Of a stretch of 64,000 nt of DNA, positions 23,929-37,504 are shown piece by piece. The stretch is from assembly GCA_019722365.1 (NCBI GenBank), contig JADFUC010002135.1, forward strand, positions 620,001 through 684,000, given 5' to 3'. This DNA is from Lithospermum erythrorhizon. Taxonomy: Eukaryota > Streptophyta > Magnoliopsida > Boraginales > Boraginaceae. Position 1 is the stretch's first letter. Each line of letters begins with the position of its first letter. The notes beneath the pieces were generated by a model that ran no database searches, had not been told where the DNA came from, and saw only the letters and a program-made list of their open reading frames with translations. The translations under genes and the position numbers were made by a program.

Positions 23929-26608
23929 ATGAATAATCTCAAAACTTCAGCTAATTTAATGCTTAGCTTTAAGTATACCTACCCTTTACCTAAATCCCCT
24001 ATTTTGTTATCTTCATCTTCTTCCCCTAAATTTAGGCCAATTAAATTAATCCCAAAATCTTCATTCACTTTTGGGCTCCCTTTAACTCATCACAAGCTTT
24101 TATCTAAGGTAATTTATTGCAAAATTCATCATTTTCTTGAATTTTTATTTTTTTACAGCATTTCCTTGATTTTTTATTTTTTATACTATTTTATTGAATT
24201 TGTAATTTTTTTCAGCATTTTCTTGAATTTTATAAATTTTTATAGTATTTTATTGAATTTGTAATTTTTTACAGCATTTTCTTGAATTTTACAATTTTTT
24301 TATAGTATTTTATTGAATTTGTAATTTTTTATTTGAATCAGGTTGTTTGTTTGTTTTATGTGTAATGAATTGTTTAGCTCAGTGTATGTAAGTATCCATT
24401 ATTTGTTAATTGTAGTGAATAGATACTCCAAGTGTATATGTAATTGTGTATTTGATGTTAATTGTAGTTTATATGTTGGGTTGTTTTATTTGGAAAATAG
24501 CTGTGCATTCTTCGAAAAGTTCGTTAATTTATTAATTATATCTCGGGGTTTAGTTTGATGGGATTCGAATTGAAATATGATCGTTACTTCTTATCGACGT
24601 GGTTTTAAATGATGGGGCTTGTAGTAGATGTAGGATGTAATTACTCAAGGGACAGTTAAAAGTTTGACTATACTGTTGTGTCCGGCTGGCGTTATACAGA
24701 TTGGTGGTTTAAAGTTGGTACGTAGATATGTCAATTTGCTAGTATTTTGCATCTGTTTAGTATAGAGTTGGATATGGTCTCATATTTGTTTTCGTTTGTA
24801 TGGATCTGAGTTATTTCGTGGTACTGTGGCTCATTTTCTGTTAAGTGGCTGAAATTTTGGTAGTGAAATTCAATTGGATTTGTGATGCAGAGATGGAAAG
24901 TATCGTGCTTTAGGAATGAAGAGTCTTCTTCAGGTTCCTCAAAGCCGGAGTTACCAGGGGACTTCCTTCATCAAGAATCGGATAAACCAGAAACTGATAC
25001 GCCTACTACTGACAAGCGAAATTGGATTTCTATTCTAGGCCAGGTAATACTAATATGCTATTGTCTATAGAAGTGCAATGTTCTATCTTAAAGCGTACAC
25101 ATTTTTTGGGTCAATTTTTGTTAGTTTGTTCATTGTGTATCTTATAATTTCTCAAACTGACTATTGACATAAGCTCATGGATTATTAGAGTTGGCTTTAC
25201 CCAATCCATCTTAGTTCATCGAGACAGGAAAGGCGTTTCTACTCCGACTCACAGACTTATGTTATTGTACCAATCGTTTTCTTTGCAATCCCAGACCGTG
25301 GATTATGTTCTTGTGGAGTTTTTTCTGATTAGTTTGGGACCCTTTGTCTTGAACTCTAGTTAGTACAGTTTTATTCATTTTGTCTTTTGTGAGTAGAAAA
25401 GCCATAATACAGGGTCCCCGTGTTTCAACATTACATTTTCAACTAGGCAACTCGATTGCATTTAGACTTTTCTTATTAGGTATGTATTTTTTCCAGGCAT
25501 CAGATGCAGTGTTTAAGGTATTTGGGAAACCATGGACTGTACCATGGACTGCAGAGACAATCATTCAAGTAAGCACGTCTTATCTATTTATCAGTGACGA
25601 AAGATACAGGCGTAGGTAACAATTTAGGTTGTGTCTTTGTTACTACCTCTCTTATTTGACACCATTCACAAATATCATTAACTGCAATAGGGCATTTGAA
25701 AACTTAGTGATTAAAATGTGACATTTAGGTTGAGGATACATTATCTTAAGGAGAGATATGAGGATTGTGAATCAAAGCACTGGTTTGTACTTTGTCTCGA
25801 CTGTTATTTGTATCTGAGGCACATATCTGTCTTTGTGTCATCGTTGTTCCTTTATGGTTTCCTTTTATTGATAGAAAAATACCTGAGGGGGCCAATATGT
25901 TCTGAGTTATTGGTTCTAATTAAAATCTTCCCTGTGTAGGTTATGCTTCTTTGGATTGTTTCATTCTGGTTTGTTGGATCTTGGGTAATCCCCTTTGCAG
26001 CACACATAATTGGTTTCAGTAAGGAATCACTAACTTATCGAGGGCAGGCTCTGTTCAGTCTTTTGACTGATGTAAGTGAAGGTCTGGCCGGAATTTTAAT
26101 TCTGCAGAGGTGCCTGTCTCAATTTCACCCTCTTCCGTCGGATTGGTTCAAGTTTAGCTTAAGAGGAAAATGGCCACTCGATGTCATCCTCGGGTGCTTC
26201 ATGTTTCCATTGGTCAACCGGCTCTCCCAATTTAACCTTGATTTATTGCCTGTTTTACCTTCTACTCCAGTTACACTCTCAAGCGTGGAGCAGTCAATCA
26301 TTTCTAGAGATCCCGTCGCAATGGCTTTGTACGCTATGGTGCTTGTTGTGTGCGCTCCTCTGTGGGAGGAAATTGTGTTCCGAGGCTTTCTTCTCCCTTC
26401 CTTGACTAGATATATGCCCGTATGGTGTTCGATACTGTTGAGTGCCGTCGCCTTTGCCTTGGCACATTTTAATGTACAAAGAATGCTACCGCTTATATTT
26501 CTTGGGATAGTAATGGGTGTAATTTATACAAGGTCAAGAAATCTATTGCCAGCTATGCTATTGCACAGCCTGTGGAATGGCTTTGTATTTCTGGACTTGA
26601 TGAAATAA
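23929..26608 (+). CDS. Chloroplast-type CAAX/CPBP-family intramembrane protein
   Basis: Four exons join in phase 0: 23929-24108, 24891-25043, 25497-25568 and 25940-26608, giving 357 residues. The start gives a Ser/Lys-rich, acid-poor N-terminus typical of a plastid transit peptide. Several hydrophobic helices follow, then the three motifs of the CPBP (Rce1/Abi-like) family: EE at about 278-279 within WEEIVFRG, FALAHF with His at about 311, and HSLWNGF with His 344 and Asn 348. All predicted catalytic-site residues are present. The length fits the approximately 350-residue Arabidopsis group that includes the chloroplast protein SCO4; I am not certain which paralogue this is, so I give no symbol. 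The role is probably in the plastid envelope or thylakoid membrane; substrate unknown. Intron 1 holds a 59-bp tandem repeat. Confidence 0.88.
24156..24331 (+). repeat. Three-unit tandem repeat in CAAX intron 1
   Basis: Three units of 57-60 bp begin CAGCATTT(T)CTTGA at 24156, 24213 and 24272 and end TTTATTGAATTTGTAATTTTTT. Each start looks like an acceptor (acag/ttcag), so false splice sites are possible. Confidence 0.8.
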
Positions 26609-26910
26609 ACTTTATTCAATTCTATTTCCATTATATGCAGTGATTTACGAATATACCAATCTTATTATTTGGTAATGCAGAGAGTTAGAGACCCCTTTTT
26701 TCATCCTTTGTTGTCAAGTTTCCTAAAAATGAAACCTATCCATAATCTCAATAGAGGCAAAATATTATTGTTTTCTCCCACGTTGGGTGTTCCATAAGTT
26801 GCCATTTTGTTTGTGGTATATGAGTTTGGTTTTAGACTTCTGATGCAATGAAATGAAGAAAAAAAATTATAAGGGCATGCTTAGTCTTGTGTGCTTCTCT
26901 TTGAAGAAGT

Positions 26911-26919
26911 AAAAAAAAA
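26911..26919 (-). terminator. Pol III terminator of the tRNA
   Basis: Nine T residues on the minus strand directly after the tRNA 3' end, as expected for an RNA polymerase III stop. Confidence 0.65.
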
Positions 26920-27001
26920 TGTCAGAAGTGGGATTTGAACCCACGCCCTCTTACGGAGCCAGAACTTGAGTGCGGACATGGAGCCACTCGGCCATCCTGA
27001 C
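26920..27001 (-). tRNA. tRNA-Leu(CAA) or close pseudogene
   Basis: On the minus strand the 7-bp acceptor stem GTCAGGA/TTCTGAC pairs throughout with one G-T, and the discriminator is A. The A-box region TGGCCGAGTGG, the anticodon loop CTCAAGT (anticodon CAA, plus-strand 26966-26968), a long variable arm and the B box GGTTCAAATCC are all present, which is the class II tRNA-Leu layout. There is no intron, although plant tRNA-Leu(CAA) genes often have one. The sequence between the D loop and the anticodon departs from the usual form: the D stem has a mismatch and the 5' side of the anticodon stem (CCGCA) pairs poorly with TCTGG. It may therefore be inactive. Confidence 0.75.
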
Positions 27002-27604
27002 TTCTTGTTTCATAAGGAAATTTAACTTTTTGATCTAATTAGAAAATTGATACTATAAGCTTCCCACATCATCTGTGCAACTCTAATTGAGCCTAGACTT
27101 AGGGGATTAATTAATTATCACTTTCTACTCCGTTCACTTCAAATTATTATCACTTTATATCAAGTACTTAGAGTTGAACTCAAGACCTTGAAAATAACTT
27201 TAAAACATATTTCGTACTTACCAACTAAACTATTAACATTTTTTATGGTTCAAATAATCATCACCAAAAGATAATTTAAGTTAATTTGATGCAATTGATG
27301 CGGTGCAAGTTGAAGACCTAGAATAAATAAGCAGATGCCCCTACGCCAGTATACACATGCTTTGGGATTTGGAATGATTGAATGACTCAGCCTTGGAAGA
27401 ACAAATTAAAATCTCAACTTGGAATGTGGTGATGAATCTACACAGAGAGTGGCCTGTTTGAGCACTGTCCAAAACTACAACCTGACACTTGCCAAAAATA
27501 GATTGTTCAATAAATCTCAGTATAGTTGATCAAGTGATAAGTGAGCTGTACACCATTAATACTCCTTTCGAATTTTGAAGAAAGATAAAATGGAGATAAA
27601 AAAA
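27002..27604. other. Intergenic, nothing recognised
   Basis: AT-rich spacer between the tRNA and the second foldback element. No feature supported. Confidence 0.4.
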
Positions 27605-28543
27605 TTTAAGCTAATTAACCATTTGTCTCCTCATTTCGTTTTTACACATTTAAAATACATTTTTTTAGCTCAAAAATTTAAATTAATTATTTTGTCTACA
27701 ACCTTCTGTACAAAGTTTAGGAATTTAAAATATAGGAGATACATTTAAAATATTTTACGTAATTGATAAAATCCTCTGAAACTTCTTGCTTTTGACACAA
27801 CTCTATCCTTCGCGAAGAGCTTTCCTTGAAATAATTTGATAACAGCATGTCCATACCCACTACCGCACCACACGAGCATTCTTGTAAAACTTTTCACTTA
27901 AGCTTTCTAGGTACAAATTTTTTATTGTGTCACTTTTCTACATATATACTTGACTTATGAGCCAGATTTTTCTTTGACACATCACTTTTATCCCTGCCAC
28001 TTGACTTCTGAATCGCGATTTTTTAACTTTGTCTGCATGACACCTGCCTCTAAAATTTCCCCACTTACTTTGACCACAGTATCAAAGAAGAAATTGGTGG
28101 TTAACGAGATCGAGGAGGAGGAGTGAGGCTAGTGCTTAGGGTGGGGTGTGTCGAAAGAAAAAAAAGAACTGTAGTTGGTGAAGTTCGAAGCTGCTGAGTG
28201 AATTGTCAATTGTAGTTGAAAGTTTAGAGAGATCCGAAGGAGTGGGATGTGTCGAAAAAAGAGTGGTGAGATTTTTATTATAATTATGTAAAATATTTTA
28301 AATGTACCCCCTATACTTTAGTCCATATACTTTAATGTAGTGTTAGAGACAAAATAGTCATTTAAGTTTTTTAGTTGAAAAAATATATTTTAAATGTGAA
28401 AAAAAAGCGAAATGAAGCGATTGAGAAAAGATGGAAAATCTGAGGCGTACGAAAGATAGAAATGCGTAGGCGGCGCGAAAAAATCGCATAATTTGAGAAC
28501 AATGAAAATAAGCGTAGTTCAGAGGGCAAACGGCTAATTTAAG
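27605..28543. mobile_element. Long foldback element, copy 2
   Basis: The ends TTAAGCTAATTAACCATTTG and CAAACGGCTAATTTAAG are inverted. Inside, GACACAACTC faces a GTGTCGAAAA block, and ATTTAAAATATTTTACGTAATT faces AATTATGTAAAATATTTTAAAT. The right arm shares long blocks with the right arm of copy 1 (TTATGTAAAATATTTTAAATGT, CTATACTTTAGTC, GTAGTGTTAG and GAGGGCAAACG), so both belong to one family. The left arm is partly deleted. Confidence 0.65.
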
Positions 28544-29801
28544 TATTAATTACTATTTTTTACTACAACTAATAATTACTCTCCATTCCTTTTTATTTAT
28601 CTCATTTTCTAATATGTAAATCCTAAATTAAATTATCTCTTTACTAAAACTAATAATTACTATTCTTTTCGTCTCTATTTAAATAATCATATAGTCATTT
28701 TTTTTATTAAAGTGATTATTTTATTTATTAATGTAAGCTTTTTGTGGATAATTTTCTCTCTTTTTAAAAATATTGTCAATGATTATCTTAATAAAATATT
28801 TAATATTTTTCTTCTAAACAATTAAATAAATAAAGAAGAGGAAATAATAAAGAGAAATTTGATAATGTAAACTAAATTCAAATTTGTCTAAAATTTTATA
28901 CAAGATGAGTCAAACATTATTTAGGTATTGATGAAGTAATTTATTTCAACTAAACTCCATTGAAGTGCACCACAATATTGGAGTTAGTTGGTTTGGTGTA
29001 AATTCATTTTGAATATTAAAATCACATCAAAATCATTTTTTTTTATTTTTAATACTCGATGTCATCATACTTTAGAAAAGACGATTTTAACTATTTATTA
29101 TTTTATATTTTCAACATATTTTAACTTTATTCGATTTTCTTATACGTGCCATTCTATACTCTACCATTGTATAATTTGATAAAATTGTTTTAGAATTTGA
29201 GACGGAGAATAACATTTTTATTAATGGACACATGTGGTAGTGTTATATTCTCCCGCCGCAATTAACCAACCTTGATTTGTCTAATTTTAAAGAAGGTCCC
29301 ACATTTGCATGTATTTTAAAAATCGAAGTTATGAAAGCAATGCCTGATAAAGCGGGAACCATCTCTTATTTAGTGCCACCTTCTCTACTCTATGTGACAC
29401 CTCTCCTCCTCCTTTGGTCGCCCTTAATTATTATCCATCCCAAAATTATTGTCCAATAACGTTTATCCATATTTTCCAAAAGGACCTAGACATATGTATA
29501 TCTATTCAATAATTTGCAAGATTTAGATATTAAAAAGCAGGATAAAAGTTGATCGTATAAGTAATATGTAATATGTGTATTTATACAGTTAATATATAAG
29601 AATTGTACTATTGGCCATATTCTGATCTCTATTTGATCAGAAAATTGCCAACATAGATAATCTTATCAAATCTTGATTTTTATTTTTTTGAATTAGATAA
29701 TTATATATTTGATTAGTTTAGAGGTTTGTGTGTAACTTAGTTTGATAGGGAAAAAAATATATGTGATTAAAGGGGGTGTTTAGTTTGATTTGTTTATTGA
29801 A
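28544..29801. other. Intergenic and promoter region of the DAA1-like gene
   Basis: Strongly AT-rich. No clear TATA box or transcription start could be picked upstream of 29802. No transposon end recognised. Confidence 0.4.
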
Positions 29802-32800
29802 ATGGAGCAGAAGCATATGTTGATGTCAGCTTTAGGGGTAGGATTAGGAGTAGGTGTTGGGATTGGAATAGCATCAGGACAAAGTGTTAGCAAGTGGACA
29901 AGTGGTTTTGGGTCATCTAACAATGGAATTACACCTCAGGTTATGGAAAAAGAAATGCTTAATCTTGTAGTTGATGGCAAAGAAAGCAAAGTTACTTTTG
30001 ATGAGTTCCCTTATTATCTCAGGTAATCTTGAATCTTTTTGGATTTACAACAATATCAATATATGCCCCTGTGCCTCTAGGTTCTCACCTGCTATAGGGG
30101 GTCGGATAGTATGCAACCTTAGCTAGTGATAATAGAGAGGCTGTTTTCGAGTAACACAAGAGTGAAACGCAAATACTAGTACTTCATAATGAAAGATCAT
30201 TTTCTATGTGTAAATTGACGGACTTTCTTGAAGCTTTTGGTGGATTTGTGTGGATTCTTCTTGATGTTTGTTTCTATGATTTGATAATAAAGATTTGATT
30301 TTTAGTTGTTGGTGTTTTTTTATTGTGTTTTTTTGGATATATCTTTGTTTTCTATCTGTATCAACTATTGTGTATACCCTTCTTTTTATTGAACTAGAAT
30401 TTTGGAAAAAGGATAGATATATTCAAATTTTCTTAAACTTTGTGCTTGTTCAAAATTTCTAGTAAATCAAGAAATAGGTTCATTAATTACTTCCTCGTTT
30501 TTTATTTGAATAATCAATTTTAGATGTAAGTTGTCTGGTTTAGTTATATTGTGTGATATGCCTAATAAGCTTATACAAGGTGCATAGTTACTCTTGGCTA
30601 GAGTCCATGTTGATCGAAAACGATATGTCATACTTTACAATAGTGTACTTGCTTTTTATTCTAACATTACTCACGATTAATGCAAATGTTACTCACTGGA
30701 GGGCAAACTATTATTCACAACTAATGTAATTGCTACTCATTTATTCTTATGGACCTTGCATAAAGTTGAGCTTGTAGGTCAAATCTTGTAAGATGATGAT
30801 TTCTTCCATGCTTGTTACATTCATGTTTTGTTCATGATGACAGCGAGCAGACAAGAGTATTACTTACTAGCGCGGCCTTTATACATTTAAAGCAAGGTGA
30901 CTTCTCGAAGCATATAAGAAATCTCTCCCCTGCAAGTCGGACAATTTTGCTATCAGGACCAGCAGGTTTGTGTTACATTTGCCCAACTTTTTTTAATGTT
31001 ATTTATGCTATTGTGCTGTCTAGGCTTAGCTCTTCAATTGTGTATTTTCAGAACTTTATCAACAAATGCTTGCCAAGGCTTTAGCGCATTATTTTGAAGC
31101 CAAGCTTTTACTGTTAGATTTGACTGACTTTTCCTTGAAGGTTATTCTACGAATTGGATAGAGTTCTTAGTTTTACTTTTTTCTACTCTCATGTACTGTA
31201 TTAAGTGATTGCTGGTTTGAACAGATCCAGAGCAAATACGGGAGTACAACTAAAGAATATGTAAGTTCCCAAACATAGCTAATTCAGGTGCTGTTGTTTC
31301 TTTTTTTAAGTTAGAAAGTGATGACACGATGAATATTAATGTACTGAAGGTTTTTTGCCTTCTAATTTTGTTGCAGACTTTCAAGAGGTCTATATCTGAA
31401 GTGACATTAGGCAAAATGTCTGATTTTTGGGGATCATTTTCTGCCGTCCAACCCAAGGAAGAAATCAAAAGTATAACAGAAGATATAATTGTTTTATTCC
31501 ATAGTTTCTGCAGGGGGGTTTTCCCGGTTCTCCAACTATTATTCTATCATATTCATCTTACATTGTCTAAAAGGGATTTTATTTTGCTGTAGGCACATTG
31601 CGCAGGCAGAGTAGTGGAGTGGATATAGGATCGAAGTATGGTGCAACTTATATTTATGAATGTGGAGGTTGAGACTTTAGATAGTCTTCTTTATTCTCTA
31701 ATTTTTTCTTTCTCGTTTATTTCAGGGAAGCAGATAGCTCTATCATCAATCCACAAAAGCTGCGAAGGAATGTATCAGCTTCAGCGAATATGAATAGCCT
31801 TGCATCTAATTACGCTTCATCAAATCCAGGTTCACTCTCACACTCAAGAATACAATTCTATGGTGGCTCAGCTCTTTAGTGAGATAATGCATCAATGTAT
31901 TTGATTTTCATAAATTCCCTGCTTGTTGAGTTATTAATTTATAGGTGAACATTTGGGTAATTTGGCTTCACCCTCTCAAGTCTCAACTTTGCATATCATG
32001 AATGACACGAAGAGGAGTGAGAAAAATTCATAACTAAATTATGTGTGTAACTTCATAGTACACTATGGCATTGATATGATTCAATGTCTATTTAGCTGTT
32101 TACTCCTCATTTTAATTGTGATAATATGGTACTAGGTCCCCTTAAGCGTGCAAGCAGCTGGACATTTGATGATAAGGTTCTCATGCAGACACTTTACAGG
32201 GTATTTCTCTCTTCAGTTTCATGACAGTCCCGGCTTTTATTAACTGGGTGAAACTACTAAAATATTTCTCAATGTTCTGCTCATTCCCTTGGGATGCATT
32301 ATTAACAAATTGAGATAACGATAGGATTTTGTTGCAGGTTCTTGCTAAAGTATCAAAATCTAGTCCCATTGTCCTTTACCTTAGGGATGTGGAAAGGCTC
32401 CTTTGCAAATCAGAAAGGATATATGTATTTTTTCAGAAGATGTTGAAGAAATTGTCAGGGTCAGTTCTAATACTTGGGTCGAGAATTCTGGACCAAGGAG
32501 AAGACTACAGAGAAGTGGATGAGAGGCTTTCTTCCGTGTTCCCTTATAACGTTGAAATTAAACCTCCCGCAGATGAAACTCATCTTGTCAGCTGGAAATC
32601 TCAATTAGAGGAGGATATGAAGATGATCCAATATCAAGATAACAGGAACCACATAATTGAAGTACTTGCGGCTAATGATCTTGACTGTGATGATCTTGGT
32701 TCCATTTGTATATCAGACGCAATGGTGCTGAGTGATTATGTAGAAGAAATTGTAATGTCTGCAGTATCACATCATCTTATGAACTCGGATAGGCCTGAAT

Positions 32801-35464
32801 ACAGAAATGGAAGACTAGTAATTTCATCCTCAAGGTCAACTATTAGTTGCCTTCTCTGAATTACGTTCTTAGTTATATTTTGCTGGTGTTGGAGGGGTGC
32901 CCCCTATTATTCATACATATCTTACTTGAATTATACAGTTTGTCCCATGGTTTGAGCATATTTCATGAAGGTAAGGATACAATGAAACTTGAGGCCCAAG
33001 CAGAGATGCCCAAGGTTGGTTTTTAATTATGTATAGCACGTTCGTGTCACACAGAAATCACTCTTGATGTGATTGAGTCCATTCTCTTACGGTCTCTGTA
33101 GGAAGCGCCAAAGGAAGGATATGTTAGTAGTGGAGGAGCTTCTGGTGCAAAGCCAGAAACAAAATCTGAAAGCACTGCTCCGGAGAAACCAGGTGAAGCA
33201 GCAGCAACAGTGAAAGACAGTGGCAGCCCAATTCCCACACCCAAAGCACCAGTATGTTCGACTCATTGGCCACGGTTTAATGTTTCTTGTTGAGGTTATC
33301 ATATTGTAATTACATGTGACGTCCTCATATAGATGAGAGTTCCCTTCTGATTTCTTTCTTTTAGCTGTCAGTTCATTATATTGTATTCCTCTTGTTTTAT
33401 GATATTACAGGAAACTCCTCCAGACAACGAATTTGAAAAACGTATAAGACCAGAAGTAATTCCAGCAAGTGAAATCGGTGTTACATTTGCTGACATTGGA
33501 GCTCTGGATGAAATAAAGGAATCTCTTCAAGAATTGATAATGCTCCCCTTACGAAGACCTGACTTGTTTCAAGGTGGTCTTTTGAAGCCATGTAGAGGAA
33601 TACTGTTATTCGGGCCACCTGGCACTGGAAAGACCATGATGGCCAAGGCTATTGCCAAAGAAGCTGGAGCCAGCTTCATCAATGTTTCCATGTCTACAAT
33701 CACTTCCAAATGGTTTGGTGAAGATGAGAAGAATGTTAGAGCTTTATTCACTCTCGCAGCAAAGGTTTCACCAACTATAATCTTTGTTGATGAAGTTGAT
33801 AGTATGCTTGGACAGCGAACCAGGGCTGGAGAGCATGAAGCTATGAGGAAAATAAAGAATGAATTCATGTCTCATTGGGATGGGCTACTGACAAAACCGG
33901 GTGAGAGAATTCTTGTTCTTGCCGCAACCAACAGGCCGTTTGACCTTGATGAAGCAATCATCAGACGTTTTGAGAGGAGGTAATGGACAAGAATGATTTA
34001 TAAAATCTTGGATATTAGATCTCTCTCCTGTCTTACAAGTTACAATATACGGAGTATTATTTAGTTCCTTGCTGAGTGTGTTTTCTTTTCACTTCATCTC
34101 GGGTCAATCTAGACACAATCTCTATGTTATCACAATGGTATTGTTGCGTACTATCCAAACCCCCTTACTCCGGTTAGGCTGAAGCCTCTTTGAGAAGTAT
34201 TGGGGCATGTTGTTGCTGTGTTGATTGTGTCGTCATTTCATGTTAAATTTTCTGTTTACTGTTGATTACTCCTATATACCAGCTTGAGAAGCTTGCAACT
34301 TTTTCCCATCTTCTTCTGATAACAAAGTTTTTTTTCCCATTGAGGTTGAGGAATGGTCGGTAACTATTATTTGTTTGGCAATTTAGAGTCTTGGTTGGGC
34401 TACCCTCTGTAGAGAGCAGAGAGAAGATACTGAGGACTCTTTTGTCGAAAGAGAAAGTTGATGGTGACTTGAACTACAATGGACTTGCCACAATGACAGA
34501 AGGATTTAGTGGAAGTGATCTAAAGGTTAAAACTGTCAACTCTTCTTGCTCAGTTTCGACACTAAATTTTCTTTCCTAGTGACTGATCTTAATATATTAT
34601 ATTGATTTGGGCAGAACTTTTGCACAACTGCTGCTTATCGTCCAGTGAGAGAGTTAATACAGCAAGAACGGTCAAGGGATCTTGTGAGTAAATTTGTTTT
34701 TTCATTCATCTGTATAGATATGGCTTGTATGTATTAATCTGTATCACACGCTTTTCTGTATTGCATTATTCTCAACCTGTCTTGGATAAATTGAAATTCC
34801 ATCTTGTCAGAAGATGCAAGGGGAAAAAGATTGAGTTCAAAGAATTTGATTTTTGCAGGAACTAAAGAATAGAGCAGAGGCAGATGACGATGAAGCCACC
34901 GATGGAGAAAAACATGAGAGAGTAATAACTATAAGGTCACTGAAAATGGAAGATTTCAAGGAAGCTAAGAACCAGGTAAGAGCTTTCCTCTTTAAAGCTC
35001 TTCCCTGACTTCTGTTTTTATGTTCTTTGTATTATATGAATGATTGAGAGTCGAAATATAAATATATCTGAAAAATATCAATTCAATGTGACAATATATA
35101 ATCAGTCATGTTAGATTGTTAGAATATCATTTAAATAGGATCGCCATGAGGTAAATTATGATGAAAATATTCAAATTTATTTTTGAATGATATTATTGAA
35201 CCTAGCCTCCTGATGCCCCTGGTATTTACTTCCAATCACATACCAATCAGGAACAAGTAGTGTAAGAAGTGTAACAATGGGTTAACAAACACATCAGTTA
35301 TCATTTTGCTTGAGTTTAGAGCCTTATATGTCGTTGGCGTTATATTTCAGGTTGCAGCCAGTTTTGCTGCTGAAGGCTCAATAATGGCGGAACTGAAGCA
35401 ATGGAATGACTTATACGGAGAAGGCGGCTCAAGAAAAAAGGAGCAACTATCATACTTCTTATGA
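29802..35464 (+). CDS. DAA1: DAA1-like AAA-type ATPase
   Basis: Sixteen exons join in consistent phase: 29802-30022, 30844-30965, 31052-31140, 31225-31260, 31377-31470, 31593-31635, 31726-31829, 32136-32200, 32338-32834, 32939-33014, 33102-33251, 33411-33979, 34387-34525, 34615-34683, 34859-34975 and 35351-35464. They give 834 residues, the usual size. The N-terminus [14 protein letters not shown] has a Gly-rich hydrophobic stretch and could be a membrane anchor. A long linker region follows, then one AAA module with Walker A GPPGTGKT (567-574), Walker B IIFVDE (622-627), sensor Asn 673 and arginine-rich RRFERR (684-689). The C-terminus ends KKEQLSYFL. This matches the Arabidopsis group At1g64110 (DAA1), At4g28000 and At5g52882, related to the ATAD1/Msp1/spastin class that remodels or extracts proteins. 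All ATPase motifs are intact, so it is probably functional. Substrate unknown. Confidence 0.9.
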
Positions 35465-37504
35465 AGAACTTCGAAGGAGAAGAAAAACATCGAACCATAC
35501 AGTGACGGATTGAACTGCATAAATATACTTTTAGTTCGCACAATGAGTCGAAAGAGTTGAGTATAATAGGCTTGAGCTTCAGCCTTCAAGAGGTAAGAGA
35601 AATGTACAACTTACAAATCGTTTGTGTAATACTACTCCAAGAGCTTGCTTGAACGCTTTGTCGAAGAAGTGTATCATGTAGGTGCCAGAATTTTCAGCTG
35701 TGGGAACTTGATTTTCGTTTCAATATTTCTTCAGCTACAATGAGTTATGTGTTTGGAGAATGTTGTAATATCTAGTATGAAGTGTAACACGTTAGTGTTG
35801 TTATAATACAGGATATTTTAGCTTGGCTTGAGTTATATTTATTTATGGCGATTAACACCACTCTAATAGGGGGGAAGAATTCAACCATGAGACCCCAACT
35901 CAATGACCATGCCAAGTCTTTAAACATAGTTCACTACGAATATGTAACTTATCAAACTTATGTATGATTCAAGAACAATTCAAAACGAATGGAGTAAGAA
36001 TGTAATAGCCAACCAAAATGGTATTCATTAAGTGAACACATGAAAAAATAAACATATTTTTGGGACGATGTGAAACCAAACCAAATTTGCAATCTAAACA
36101 ATATTTTTTATACTTAACAATCATGGTTTTTCATACCATTAGCTTTGCTCTGTCCACACCTGACTTAATTGTTATAGTTGCTGCACATTTAAATAAAAAC
36201 TTCAATTCACTAGTCCAATTGTAGATATATTTATGTTGTTTTGGATGTGAAATTAAGACATTGCTCAATGTCCTCAAACCTCTGGCAATACCTCACACAA
36301 GTCAATCATGCAGTCCTCTTTCTAGTTGTTTTATATGGCTGTATATGATTCCTTTTTACGTTTTTGTCTAGTGGCGGAACACTTATTTTTTATATAAAGG
36401 GAGCGAATTACTACATGTCATCTTTATAAGGGAAAAAATATAAAAATTTGAGGTAAATACTTGTAATTTTAAAAAATGACTATATTTTCGAGGAAAAATG
36501 CCTAATAAATTTTTTCTTCTAAAAATACCTAGCAAAGTATATACTTGGTGTAGGGAATAATTTCATATTATTACTTTATATAAAAATGTTAAGTAAATGA
36601 TTTCAATTTTATTATAAATTGATATATCATGTCATATAATCATTAAAATTATCTTATCTATCGTAAAAATTGTTTATTTTTGGCTTTTTTTGTAAATGCC
36701 CACGGCTTTGACGATGAATATTTTTGTTTTGTATTATATAATCACGTGTATATAGAAAACTCTGACCGGGCCCCATTTACATTGATATATTTTTTTTATA
36801 AAATAATATCTGTATGAAATAAATATATTTAAGGTCAAAGTTTAAAAGTTACAATTATAAAAAAAAGTGGACAATCATTGTGGTATGGAGAGAGTATTAA
36901 ATATATACTCCGTAATACATTTCCAAAAAGTGTTGAACTATCAAATATGTTTATTACACGAAACATAATTCTATGATGATGCAATAATAGTAATTGATTA
37001 AGAAAATATTAGTCGATGACCTAATATCCTATGAAAAACTGAGGACACAAATAGAACTACAACTAATATATCATTAATTTGTTTCGTCAAAGACTATTCT
37101 CAATTTTTTTATAATTGATGTTATTTTCAAGATAAAATCTTAAAATTGCATAAAGTTCAAATTATATAATACTACCACTAATTCAATTTTATTTACATTT
37201 TTATTTTTTTCATAGTATTATGAAGTATTTTTAAAAATAAATTCAATGCTAACGAACTTTTAAAAACAAAAAACAAACTTTTAAAGATAATTATTGGTAA
37301 AAGATTGATACGAAAAAACAAAAAATGTCAAATTAAAAAAAACCGAAAATAATAATAATTACATCTCGACAAAACAAATTTCAAAAACATTTTTAGAAAC
37401 AAATCCAATAATATCAATACTTATTAACTTGGAGGTTTAAATAAAAGATACAGAAAAGCCCAGTAGCGCCGCCGCTTAAGCAACCACTCGCCGCCGTATA
37501 TTCA
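35465..37504. other. 3' UTR of the DAA1-like gene, spacer and PIAL promoter
   Basis: To about 35820 probably 3' UTR, then AT-rich spacer. No gene seen. Just before 37505 the sequence becomes GC-rich (agtagcgccgccgc), consistent with the PIAL leader. No TATA box stands out. Confidence 0.4.

Noticed and set aside
31945..32034. Extra exon in DAA1 intron 7 after an acceptor at 31944
   Set aside because: It reads in frame for about 28 codons but ends in TAA with no donor before it. Joining 31829 directly to 32136 gives the conserved PLKR block.
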